Part shown: positions 26,804 to 34,446 of the stretch, piece after piece
Layout of the letters: every line of letters starts with the position of its first letter
Position numbering within the stretch: position 1 is the first letter of the stretch
DNA from: Clostridiales bacterium
Lineage (GTDB): Bacteria; Bacillota; Clostridia; Saccharofermentanales; Saccharofermentanaceae
Direction: 5' to 3'
NCBI GenBank assembly: GCA_017617995.1
Contig: JAFZVE010000049.1
Coordinates: 162,454-226,453 of the forward strand
Length of the DNA: 64,000 nucleotides
Position numbers and translations under genes: made by a program
The notes under the pieces: generated by a model
Seen by the model: the letters and a program-made list of their open reading frames with translations, nothing else
The model's database searches: none
What the model was told of the DNA's origin: nothing

Positions 26804-27075
26804 CAGATAGAACCTTCGCTATTAGACAAATATCAGACTGAGAGCTGGCCTAGTCAGAAATGTGTCAGATAGGCACCCTTTCATTAGACAAATATCAGAC
26901 TGAGTCAGAAATGTGTCAGATAGAACCCTCGCTATTAGACAAATATCAGACTGAGAGCTCGCCGAGTCAGAAATGTGTCAGATGGCTCCCCCTTCATCAG
27001 ACAAATATCAGACTGAGCCTCCTTTCAGTCCTTTTCCAGTCTGTTCTGCCCCTCGAAACAGACAAAAATCAGAAC
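26790..27075. repeat. Array of four 50-bp hairpin repeats plus one degenerate copy
   Basis: Units at 26790-26839, 26852-26901, 26903-26952 and 26965-27014 are each exactly 50 bp, separated by 12, 1 and 12 bp linkers (the 12-bp linkers begin GAGAGCT). Each begins AGTC(A/T)GA, reads GTCAGAT, has a variable pyrimidine-rich loop, then AT(T/C)AGACAAATATCAGACT. The halves pair as an imperfect ~21-bp stem (18 of 21 in unit 1). A degenerate fifth copy covers 27026-27075. The array lies between the end of scfB and the promoter of the next gene, so it is not part of that gene's leader. No gene is seen in 26634-27195. Confidence 0.85.
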
Positions 27076-27105
27076 GAGTCAGTTTCCATTCAATTCCCGG
27101 TCAGA

Positions 27106-27135
27106 TTGACCGCGACTGCACCTCGGGGGTACAAT
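27106..27135 (+). promoter_or_regulatory. Candidate promoter for the decarboxylase-type gene
   Basis: TTGACC (27106-27111), 18-base spacer, TACAAT (27130-27135), about 60 bp before the ATG at 27196. Confidence 0.6.
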
Positions 27136-27195
27136 CCTTATATACACCAGAGCCCTTCCCGGCTTCCGGAACCCAAGAATGCCAAGGAGGCGCGC

Positions 27196-28800
27196 ATGAA
27201 CACCCCGATTTGCGATTTTGTCAGAGAATACGCGGCGAGCGGCGCCATTCGTGCGCATATGCCCGGGCACAAGGGGAGAAGTCCATTTGCTACCGTAAAG
27301 AAAGTCGGGGAGTCTGACGCAGCTGTCGTTTACGAAGAGACTCTCTCGAGCATTTATCCATTTGATATCACTGAAATCGCGGGAGCCGACGAGCTCTACC
27401 ATGCGCAGAGCATCATCGCGGAGAGCGAGGCAAATGCGTCCGAGCTTTTCGGCTGTCCCACATACTATTCCACCGAAGGTTCGTCCCTCTGCATCCGCGC
27501 GATAATCTATCTCTGCATGATGAAGCAGATCGAGGATAAGTTTTCTGTGCGAAAAGCACTTGCCTCCGCCGTTTCTGCGTCATCGAGCGATTCTGCATCT
27601 TCGAACAGTCCTACGTCAACTAACGACGCAGTCACTCCAGACGCCCCGCCAACTGCCGCCGAGCCTTCCCGGACTCAGTGGATCCTGGCTACGCGAAATG
27701 CACATAAGACCTTCATGTCGGCGTGTATCCTGCTGGGGCTCGAGACGGAGTGGATCCGGCCTACCGGAAAAGCAGGATCGATGCTTCTGACGGATGTCAC
27801 AGAAGCCCTGATGGCAGGTATTACCAGGTACGGTTCTCTCCCGTGCTGTGTCTATGTGACATCTCCGGATTATACCGGCGAAGATCTCCCGCTCAAAGAA
27901 ATCGTGAAAGCGGCGCATTGGCGCGGTGTTCCGGTAGCTGTCGACAACGCGCACGGTGCCTATCTCCGTTTCCTGCAGAACGGCTACGATCCTATCACCA
28001 ATGGAGCGGACATCTGCTGTGATTCCGCGCACAAGACGCTCCCGGTCCTGACCGGCGGCGCGTATCTTCATGTCAGCAAAGGGTTCCGGATCGGAAACAG
28101 GGAGAACGAAGCAAAACGCGTAAAGGAAGCCATGTCGCTTTTTGCGTCAACGAGTCCGTCCTGGCTGATCCTGCAGTCTCTCGATCTGGCGAATAAGGTC
28201 CTGTCTGAGGGCTGGAAAGAGGTGCTCGATGAGACGTGCACCGAAGTATTTCGGGCGAAGCGTAAACTGGAAGATAGAGGAATCGAGGTTCTGGGCGATG
28301 ACCTTCTGAAGATCGTGATCCGAACGAGGCCGCTGGGTTATCCGGGATACGAGTTTGCGGAACTTCTGAAGAACGGAAACGCCGCCGATGGCACCCCGGA
28401 GAGCGATCTTTCGAGGCACCCGATCGAAGTCGAATTCGCAGATCCGGATATGGTTGTGCTGATGATCTCACCTTCCAATACAAAAGACGAGATCCATGAG
28501 ATGGTTGACCGGATCCTGAGTATTCCCGGACGCGAGCCGCTCCCGGGTGAAAAGTACAGCTTCGTTTCAGTGCGGGGCGTGACCGAGTTTCCCGAGCGCG
28601 TCATGACGATGCGTGAGGCCGCGATGCAGCCCTGTGAGTATGTGCCTGTTGATGAAGCGCTCGGACGTGTGGCGCACCTCATGGATGTTGCCTGTCCGCC
28701 GGCGGTTCCGATCGTGATGCCAGGCGAGCGCATCGGGGAGAAACAGATCGAAATCATGAAGTTCTACGGCTACGATGAGTGTAAGGTCGTACGTGAATAA
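27196..28800 (+). CDS. Orn/Lys/Arg decarboxylase-family PLP enzyme with Ser-rich insert
   Basis: 534 residues from the ATG at 27196 with a perfect AAGGAGG five bases upstream; the longer in-frame extension reads through the repeat array and is not coding. Fold-type I PLP enzyme: HMPGHKGR near the N-terminus, FGCPTYYSTEGSS, RNAHKTF, DNAHGAYL and the PLP-lysine motif DSAHKTLPVLTGGA. Members decarboxylate arginine, lysine or ornithine to polyamine precursors. Residues ~120-155 (between SVRKALAS and TQWILATRN) are a Ser/Thr/Pro/Ala insert absent from typical members, which are ~480 aa. The exact substrate cannot be told. The downstream esterase gene follows after 26 bp and is probably co-transcribed. 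Confidence 0.9.
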   Translation: MNTPICDFVREYAASGAIRAHMPGHKGRSPFATVKKVGESDAAVVYEETLSSIYPFDITEIAGADELYHAQSIIAESEANASELFGCPTYYSTEGSSLCIRAIIYLCMMKQIEDKFSVRKALASAVSASSSDSASSNSPTSTNDAVTPDAPPTAAEPSRTQWILATRNAHKTFMSACILLGLETEWIRPTGKAGSMLLTDVTEALMAGITRYGSLPCCVYVTSPDYTGEDLPLKEIVKAAHWRGVPVAVDNAHGAYLRFLQNGYDPITNGADICCDSAHKTLPVLTGGAYLHVSKGFRIGNRENEAKRVKEAMSLFASTSPSWLILQSLDLANKVLSEGWKEVLDETCTEVFRAKRKLEDRGIEVLGDDLLKIVIRTRPLGYPGYEFAELLKNGNAADGTPESDLSRHPIEVEFADPDMVVLMISPSNTKDEIHEMVDRILSIPGREPLPGEKYSFVSVRGVTEFPERVMTMREAAMQPCEYVPVDEALGRVAHLMDVACPPAVPIVMPGERIGEKQIEIMKFYGYDECKVVRE

Positions 28801-28826
28801 ACGAGACAAACGGGAGGACACGAGGT

Positions 28827-29795
28827 ATGAAGACTTTTCGCGAGAACATCTGGAATGATGGCGAGTATAGCTACGAGGCGGCGTATGGGTTTGAGCCGAA
28901 TATCGTGACTATTCTGCATGATGATGACGAGGTTCGCCCGTTCATGCTTGTGGTCCCTGGCGGCGGATACTGCATGGTCGTTCCTCCGGAGGGTGAGGTC
29001 GTCGCGAAGGAGTTATATGAGCGCGGTATGAACTGCGCCGTGCTGACCTATACGACGGATATCACGATGTCCGTACCGCTCATGCACCAGCCGATGAATG
29101 ATATCTCCCGTGCAGTAAGATACATCAGGAGATTCGCTGCACGCTTCTGTGCCGATCCCGGAAAACTCGTGATCTGTGGCTTCTCTGCCGGCGCGCACGT
29201 ATGCGGAAGTCTCGGCGTGCATCACGCGGAGATAAAGGATCCGGATGCGGAGTATGACGCGATCAGCAACCGCCCGGATGGCATGATCTTAAGCTACCCC
29301 GTTATCACGTCCGGTGAATTCACACACATCTACTCGATGTGGGCACTCCTCGGTAAGGACGGTCCGAAAGAAGAATACGAGTATTTCTCACTTGAGAAGC
29401 ACGTCACATCCGACACGCCGCCGACGTTCCTGTGGCAGACAGTCGAGGATGATCTGGTCCCGGTCGAGAACAGCATGATGTTTGCCGAGGCCTGCCGAAA
29501 GGCCGGCGTGCCCTATGCCTACTACGCATTCCCGCACGGCTGGCACGGTCTGTCTGTTCATAATGATGCATTCCGAAAAGGCGAATTTGGCGAGCCCTAT
29601 ACGATGGAGCAGGTCTTTAAGGCCGTTGATGCTGTACGCGAAGGAAAAGGCATCCGCGTTTCCGAGCAACGCAGAGCCGAGCTCATCGAGCAGTTCAGTG
29701 CCGAGCCTCCGAAGATGGAAGGGGAAGCCCCGAAGTTCGACGATGTCGCACTTTGGCCGGATCTCGCCGAAGCGTGGATGAAGAAACTCTGGTAA
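28827..29795 (+). CDS. Alpha/beta-hydrolase, acetyl-esterase-like
   Basis: 322 residues. Oxyanion region MLVVPGGGYCMVVPPEG, nucleophile elbow GFSAGAH, acidic residue in a WQTVEDDLVP stretch and catalytic His in FPHGWHGLS. This arrangement matches the BD-FAE/acetyl-xylan-esterase-like group of small cytoplasmic esterases (no signal peptide). It follows the PLP decarboxylase by 26 bp, with GGGAGG upstream of its ATG. It may remove acetyl groups from sugars; the true substrate is unknown. A distant relative is encoded on the other strand at 62.3-63.2 kb. Confidence 0.88.
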   Translation: MKTFRENIWNDGEYSYEAAYGFEPNIVTILHDDDEVRPFMLVVPGGGYCMVVPPEGEVVAKELYERGMNCAVLTYTTDITMSVPLMHQPMNDISRAVRYIRRFAARFCADPGKLVICGFSAGAHVCGSLGVHHAEIKDPDAEYDAISNRPDGMILSYPVITSGEFTHIYSMWALLGKDGPKEEYEYFSLEKHVTSDTPPTFLWQTVEDDLVPVENSMMFAEACRKAGVPYAYYAFPHGWHGLSVHNDAFRKGEFGEPYTMEQVFKAVDAVREGKGIRVSEQRRAELIEQFSAEPPKMEGEAPKFDDVALWPDLAEAWMKKLW

Positions 29796-29805
29796 TTTCC
29801 GAAAC

Positions 29806-30657
29806 TCAGAAAACAAACTGATACGCGATGGCCAGGATCTCGCGGAGGTAATTTGCGGGCAGGAGCCACCATGCCGTCGGTGCACCGACGCCGCCACAGC
29901 GGATTCCCAGATCCGACGCGATCGTCTGCGCACGGAATTCGTGCCAGGAATTGGTGACGAGAACGGCCGTGTCGCCGAGTCCCTCGCGCTCCATGATCTC
30001 TTTACAGAAACGAAGATTCTCACGCGTGGTCGTCGAGCGGTCCTCGAGGTAGAGACGCTCGGGCGCGATGCCGGCTGAAACGAGCGCATCGTACATGCAC
30101 TTTGCCTCAGAGATCGTCTCATCCGGTCCCTGTCCGCCGGATACGATACACTTGCATTCGGGGTGGGCGACGAGATAGTCGTACGCGGTGTCGATACGCG
30201 CCTGAAGAAGCGTGCTCGCGTGGCCGTCCCGGACCTGACAGCCGAGTACGATAACTACAGGCGGCTTCTCAGACTCCGGTGCCGTTCGATTGGCGTATAT
30301 GACCATAAAGACTGTCTCGACGATCGTGAGAATAATGCCGGTCAGAAGAAAGATCCCCACCACGATAAGAGCAGTCTTACCTTTGCCACCCGCTTTCCAG
30401 ATCCCGGCGATGCGGGCATGGACCTTCGGCATGAAGATCGCATAGAGAAGAAGGAGTCCGCAGGGGATCATACCGAAAATCGCACCGATACTTCTGCTCG
30501 CACCGATGAGTAATAGTGTTACAAAGTTGAGAATCAGGGCGCTTGCGGCGATTCCCAGTATAAGTCGTATGATCAGCAGAATATTCATGTGACGCATGTC
30601 TTTTTCGTGCGGGGAGCACTTGATTTCCGGGTGCTTCCGCTTCTTTCTCCTTCGCAT
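29806..30657 (-). CDS. YdcF/ElyC-family (DUF218) membrane protein
   Basis: 283 residues. About three hydrophobic segments in the first ~125 residues (LLIIRLILGIAASALILNF; FGMIPCGLLLLYAIFM; ALIVVGIFLLTGIILTIVETVF), then a DUF218 domain: VIVLGCQVRDGHAS, ARIDTAYDYL, CIVSGGQGPDE, EDRSTTTRENL, VLVTNSWHEFRAQ. DUF218 proteins such as SanA and ElyC act in envelope integrity. The start is uncertain: the first ATG lacks a clear ribosome site and later ATGs at residues ~21-24 are possible. It converges on the esterase gene with only 10 bp between the stops. Confidence 0.88.
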   Translation of the reverse strand: MRRRKKRKHPEIKCSPHEKDMRHMNILLIIRLILGIAASALILNFVTLLLIGASRSIGAIFGMIPCGLLLLYAIFMPKVHARIAGIWKAGGKGKTALIVVGIFLLTGIILTIVETVFMVIYANRTAPESEKPPVVIVLGCQVRDGHASTLLQARIDTAYDYLVAHPECKCIVSGGQGPDETISEAKCMYDALVSAGIAPERLYLEDRSTTTRENLRFCKEIMEREGLGDTAVLVTNSWHEFRAQTIASDLGIRCGGVGAPTAWWLLPANYLREILAIAYQFVF

Positions 30658-30712
30658 TTTCGTCTATCTTAACACAAGATCCGTGGCTTCGGGTGACGGG
30701 TCTGTCATCCGG

Positions 30713-30749
30713 AAAAAAGCAATAAGGCTCCCCGAAAAAAGGGAGCCTT
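30713..30749 (-). terminator. Intrinsic terminator of the feo operon
   Basis: A perfect 9-bp stem, AAGGCTCCC (30724-30732) and GGGAGCCTT (30741-30749); on the minus strand it is followed by ATTGCTTTTTT (A6 at 30713-30718). A second hairpin, GACTGCGCCGG/CCGGCGCAGTC (30781-30791 and 30821-30831), lies between it and feoB. Confidence 0.85.
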
Positions 30750-30877
30750 ACCGCATATGTATACAAACGTAGGAGGGTACGACTGCGCCGGCTTTCCGGA
30801 TGTGGCTACCGGTCGAAAAACCGGCGCAGTCTGGGTTATGTGATGTTAGCCATGCGCCTTTGAACAGGCGCGGTGTC

Positions 30878-33355
30878 TCAGACCTTTACCTTCGTGGTCA
30901 GCTTCTTCGCTTCCTTGTAAGGACGGAACAGCATATAGATCCCGAATACGAGGAGGGCGATCGCGATGATGACGCCGAAGATATTGGCATCGCCATTAAA
31001 GAGGCCGCCGAACTGGTTGATCATGAAGGCGATGATGTATGCAAATCCGCACTGATAGCCGATCGCGAACCAGGTCCACTTCGCATTGTTCATCTCACGC
31101 TTGATCGCACCGATCGCCGCGAAGCACGGAGCGCAGAGGAGATTGAATACGAGGAAGGAATAAGCTGTCACGCCGGTGAAGGTTGCCGCGAGTGTTGCGT
31201 AGAGGGAAGAATCGCCGCCACCGTAGAGGATACCCATCGTACCGACGATGTTTTCCTTCGCGACAAGGCCTGTGATCGAAGCCACAGCAGCCTGCCAGTT
31301 GCCCCAGCCGAGAGGCTTGAAGAGGATCGCCAGAGCGGAGCCGATGCCTGCGAGGAAGGAAGAATCGATCTGGTCTTCACCGAGCATCTGGAAGGAACCG
31401 TCCACCACACCGAAGTTTGTCGCGAACCATACGAAGATAGTCGACAGGAGGATGATGGTACCGGCCTTCTTGATGAAGGACCAGCCACGCTCCCATGTGG
31501 AACGGAGGACATTCTTCAGAGTCGGCAGGTGATAAGCCGGAAGTTCCATGACGAACGGAGCCGGCTCGCCTGAGAACATCTTTGTCTTCTTCAGAATGAT
31601 TCCGGAGATGATGATCGCGGCCATGCCGATGAAGTACGCCGAAGCGGAAACGATGGAGCGCTGCAGGTGGGAACCGCTGAAGATCGCACCGGCGATCATG
31701 GCGATGAACGGCAGCTTCGCACCGCAGGGGATAAATGTCGTGGTGATGATCGTCATCCGGCGGTCGCGCTCGTTCTCGATCGTACGGGAGGCCATGATGC
31801 CCGGGATGCCGCAGCCTGTGCCGACGAGCATCGGGATGAAGGACTTACCGGAGAGACCGAACTTTCTGAATACGCGGTCGAGTACGAATGCGATTCGGGC
31901 CATATATCCGCATGCCTCGAGGAACGCCAGGAGGAAGAAGAGCACCAGCATCTGCGGAACGAAGCCGAGGACCGCGCCGACGCCGGCGACGATACCGTCG
32001 AGGATCAGACCCTTGAGCCAGTCTGCCGCGCCCGCCTTATCCAGGCCTTCTTCTACGAGCACCGGAATGCCGGGGACCCATGTACCGAAATCGGCCGGAT
32101 CCGGCTCGCTTCCGTACTTTTCGAGCGCGCAGACCATGTCTTCGTAGGAAGCTTCTTCGGTCGAGACTTCGAGTGTTTCCTCATCTTCGAGTTCATATTC
32201 GATCTTGGCATCGGACGGGATCGCAGCGGAAAGAGCAGCGAGCTGTTCTTCGGTAAGGCCTTCGCCCTCTTCGTCTTCAAGTGCTGCGGCCATCTCTTCG
32301 TCGCCATATTCATCGACGATTGCGGCCATGATCTCATTCGTATCACCATACTCTTCCGCGGCCTCTTCGTAGGAAGAAGTGCCGATGCCGAAGAGGTGAT
32401 AACCATCGCCGAAAAGATTGTCGTTCACCCAGTCGGTGGCCGATGCGCCGAAGGTCATCATGGCGATGTAATAAACGAGGAACATGATAACCGCGAAGAT
32501 CGGAAGACCGAGCCAGCGATTCGTCACGATACGGTCGATCTTATCTGAAGTGGTGAGCTTACCGCGGTTCTTTTTCTTCAGACAGCTCTTGATGACTGTC
32601 GCAATATATACATATCTTTCGTTCGTGATGATCGACTCCGCGTCGTCATCCAGTTCTTTTTCCGCGGCGGCGATATCGGACTCGATATGCTCCATCTTGT
32701 CGGAAGGGATCGAGAGGGCTTCGAGGACCTTATCGTCGCGCTCGAAGATCTTGATCGCGTACCATCTCTGCTGTTCTTCCGGCATATCGTGCACGGCCGC
32801 CTCCTCGATGTGCGCGATCGCGTGCTCGACCGGACCGGAGAACGAGTGCTGTGGAACGGTCTTCGTGCTCTTTGCCGCCTCGATCGCCGCTTCGGCCGCC
32901 TCCATGACGCCCTTTTCCTTCAGCGCGGAGATCGCGATGACCTTGCAGCCGAGCTGACGTCCGAGCTCGTCGAGATTGATCTCGTCGCCGCTTTTCTCGA
33001 CGACATCGATCATGTTGATCGCGACGACGACCGGGATGCCGAGCTCGGTGAGCTGTGTGGTGAGGTAGAGGTTACGCTCGAGGTTCGAACCGTCGACGAT
33101 ATTGAGGATCGCGTTCGGGCGCTCCTGGATGAGGTAATTTCTCGCGACGACCTCCTCAAGTGTGTAAGGGGAGAGCGAGTAGATGCCCGGCAGGTCCGTG
33201 ATGATGACGCCGTCGTGCTTCTTGAGTTTGCCCTCTTTCTTTTCGACCGTAACGCCCGGCCAGTTCCCGACGAACTGGTTCGCGCCAGTCAATGCATTGA
33301 ATAATGTTGTTTTTCCGCTGTTCGGGTTACCCGCCAGCGCAATGCGGATGTCCAT
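30878..33355 (-). CDS. feoB: Ferrous iron transporter FeoB with acidic insert
   Basis: 825 residues. N-terminal G domain (GNPNSGKTTLFNALTG at ~10; DLPGIYSL; NMIDVV), GDI-like helical region, then the polytopic membrane domain with Gate regions (PMLVGTGCGIPGIMASRTIEN, FIPCGAKLPFIAMI). FeoB imports Fe2+ through the cytoplasmic membrane. Residues ~325-420 are an extra, strongly acidic segment (many Glu/Asp, e.g. AAALEDEEGEGLTEEQLAAL) after the first membrane helix, in a loop expected to face outside. FeoA genes precede it, with 30 bp to the nearer one. The operon carries GTTAG-N6-CTAAC dyads upstream. Confidence 0.97.
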   Translation of the reverse strand: MDIRIALAGNPNSGKTTLFNALTGANQFVGNWPGVTVEKKEGKLKKHDGVIITDLPGIYSLSPYTLEEVVARNYLIQERPNAILNIVDGSNLERNLYLTTQLTELGIPVVVAINMIDVVEKSGDEINLDELGRQLGCKVIAISALKEKGVMEAAEAAIEAAKSTKTVPQHSFSGPVEHAIAHIEEAAVHDMPEEQQRWYAIKIFERDDKVLEALSIPSDKMEHIESDIAAAEKELDDDAESIITNERYVYIATVIKSCLKKKNRGKLTTSDKIDRIVTNRWLGLPIFAVIMFLVYYIAMMTFGASATDWVNDNLFGDGYHLFGIGTSSYEEAAEEYGDTNEIMAAIVDEYGDEEMAAALEDEEGEGLTEEQLAALSAAIPSDAKIEYELEDEETLEVSTEEASYEDMVCALEKYGSEPDPADFGTWVPGIPVLVEEGLDKAGAADWLKGLILDGIVAGVGAVLGFVPQMLVLFFLLAFLEACGYMARIAFVLDRVFRKFGLSGKSFIPMLVGTGCGIPGIMASRTIENERDRRMTIITTTFIPCGAKLPFIAMIAGAIFSGSHLQRSIVSASAYFIGMAAIIISGIILKKTKMFSGEPAPFVMELPAYHLPTLKNVLRSTWERGWSFIKKAGTIILLSTIFVWFATNFGVVDGSFQMLGEDQIDSSFLAGIGSALAILFKPLGWGNWQAAVASITGLVAKENIVGTMGILYGGGDSSLYATLAATFTGVTAYSFLVFNLLCAPCFAAIGAIKREMNNAKWTWFAIGYQCGFAYIIAFMINQFGGLFNGDANIFGVIIAIALLVFGIYMLFRPYKEAKKLTTKVKV

Positions 33356-33385
33356 ACAAATACTCCTCCAAATGAACTGTTGTGT

Positions 33386-33604
33386 TTACATGATTTCGAT
33401 CATTTCGGCGTCGGCCTTGCGAAGCGAGAGCTCGTATCCGCGAAGATTCAGCTCCATCGGATCGCCCAGCGGCGCGACTTTTCTGACGTAGATCTCGACG
33501 CCTTTCGTGATGCCCATGTCCATGATGCGGCGCTTGACCGGCCCATCTCCATGGATCTTCTTGACAGTGGCGGTCTGTCCGACCTTAACATTTCGTAGTG
33601 TCAT
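33386..33604 (-). CDS. feoA: FeoA-domain protein
   Basis: 72 residues from the ATG at 33604 (AGAGGAGG nine bases upstream; the in-frame extension to 33676 is not coding). SH3-like FeoA fold: MTLRNVKVGQTATVKKIHGDGPVKRRIMDMGITKGVEIYVRKVAPLG in outline, with the family RRRxxDMGI-type motif (KRRIMDMGIT). FeoA is a cytoplasmic partner of FeoB needed for iron uptake. It lies 30 bp before feoB. Confidence 0.95.
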   Translation of the reverse strand: MTLRNVKVGQTATVKKIHGDGPVKRRIMDMGITKGVEIYVRKVAPLGDPMELNLRGYELSLRKADAEMIEIM

Positions 33605-33687
33605 ACTATTCCTCCTCTTGCTTGTTTTTGTGTTTCCTGCTTTAGGTTGTGATCTGCTGTTTCGACCTGTTTTCATCAGTTAATGGT

Positions 33688-33703
33688 GTTAGCAAGCACT
33701 AAC
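33688..33703. promoter_or_regulatory. GTTAG-N6-CTAAC dyad between the two feoA genes
   Basis: GTTAG-CAAGCA-CTAAC. Same 5-6-5 architecture as the three dyads upstream of the operon. Suggests a second regulated promoter, or an internal operator, before the second feoA. Confidence 0.6.
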
Positions 33704-33719
33704 CAATGTATATAAAAAA

Positions 33720-33932
33720 TCAGACCATGATCTTTCTTGCCATTTCTTCGCTGATCGCCACACGTGATTCCTTGATGTTCACGATGACGTTCCCTGCGAG
33801 TGTATTGACGATGGTGACAGTGCCTCCTACGACGAAGCCCATATCCTCGAGGTGCTTCTTCACGTCCGGACTGCCGCCGACTTTCTTAATGATGTTTTCT
33901 TCTCCGATCTGCGAATAACAAAGCGGCATCAT
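33720..33932 (-). CDS. feoA: FeoA-domain protein, first gene of feo operon
   Basis: 70 residues. FeoA-type SH3 fold: MPLCYSQIGEENIIKKVGG, HLEDMGFVVGGTVTIVN, NVIVNIKESRVAISEEMARKIMV. Excellent ribosome site (AAGGAGGGGG) five bases before the ATG. The operon order feoA-feoA-feoB, with two FeoA paralogs, is common in Clostridia. Three GTTAG-N6-CTAAC dyads lie within 175 bp upstream, so this gene is the likely regulated start of the transcript. Confidence 0.93.
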   Translation of the reverse strand: MMPLCYSQIGEENIIKKVGGSPDVKKHLEDMGFVVGGTVTIVNTLAGNVIVNIKESRVAISEEMARKIMV

Positions 33933-33948
33933 TTCCCCCTCCTTTTCG

Positions 33949-33993
33949 GTTAGAGATATCTAACCATGTTATCAAAAGTTAGCTCTTGCTAAC
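33949..33993. promoter_or_regulatory. Two GTTAG-N6-CTAAC operators upstream of feoA
   Basis: GTTAG-AGATAT-CTAAC at 33949-33964 (extended to GGTTAG...CTAACC) and GTTAG-CTCTTG-CTAAC at 33978-33993, 29 bp apart, 17-60 bp before the first feoA start. The half-sites recall DtxR/IdeR-type iron boxes (GTTAG/CTAAC), though the spacer differs. Likely iron-responsive repression; the regulator is not in this window. Confidence 0.7.
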
Positions 33994-34089
33994 TCTACGA
34001 GTGGAATTATCGACCATTTCTTTCTGCTTTTCAAGTATTTCCGCTCGAAAAGCACTTTCGCCCTTTTCTTTTCGTGTTTTTGTCGAAAA

Positions 34090-34105
34090 GTTAGTGTTGG
34101 CTAAC
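34090..34105. promoter_or_regulatory. Distal GTTAG-N6-CTAAC dyad
   Basis: GTTAG-TGTTGG-CTAAC, 112 bp upstream of the nearest other copy. Fourth instance of the same 5-6-5 dyad in 420 bp. Confidence 0.55.
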
Positions 34106-34161
34106 GGTTTTGCTTGTGAAAGATGCACGCTGATCTTTAAAATGGTCTTGATGATTCAGCG

Positions 34162-34317
34162 ATGCCCGAAGAGCTTCGGCATCTTCCGGATCGACGGCCA
34201 CGAGGCGCCGAAGAGAGAGTCGGGGAGACCAAGACCTCGGAAACAGCAGTCGTTACCACGACGAAGAAGGAAGACGCCCCTACGATCCACGAGGCATTCG
34301 TCGAGACCGGAATGTGA
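34162..34317 (+). CDS. Possible small protein or gene remnant
   Basis: A 51-codon reading frame, hydrophilic and Thr/Glu/Lys-rich (GETKTSETAVVTTTKKEDAP), ending HEAFVETGM. The composition resembles the linkers of secreted proteins in this window, but there is no convincing ribosome site and no recognised domain. It may be the tail of a decayed gene. The rest of the 33933-34446 gap holds the feo operators. Confidence 0.2.
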   Translation: MPEELRHLPDRRPRGAEERVGETKTSETAVVTTTKKEDAPTIHEAFVETGM

Positions 34318-34385
34318 TCCGAAACCACCGTAGTCAATCTCAGATACAAATCAAATCACAAATAACCCCCATAAAGAATCCCAAT

Positions 34386-34433
34386 AAAGAAAGGTGGCTG
34401 TCTCAAGATGTGCGGAGGCGGCCGCCTTCTTTA
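34386..34433 (-). terminator. Possible terminator of the DUF4003 gene
   Basis: On the minus strand AAAGAAGGCGGC pairs with GCCACCTTTCTTT (one G-U pair, one bulge), followed by a T-rich tail. It lies 14 bp after the stop codon. Confidence 0.45.
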
Positions 34434-34446
34434 TGCTTAGAATTAT

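Noticed and set aside
26790..27075. CRISPR array
   Set aside because: Linkers are 12, 1 and 12 bp and partly identical, units are self-complementary, and no cas genes are present.
26860..27195. In-frame N-terminal extension of the decarboxylase gene through the repeats
   Set aside because: Its codons are the hairpin repeat units, and AAGGAGG marks the start at 27196.
33986..34333. 115-residue plus-strand protein upstream of the feo operators
   Set aside because: Basic, unlike any family, no ribosome site, and it runs across the operator region.
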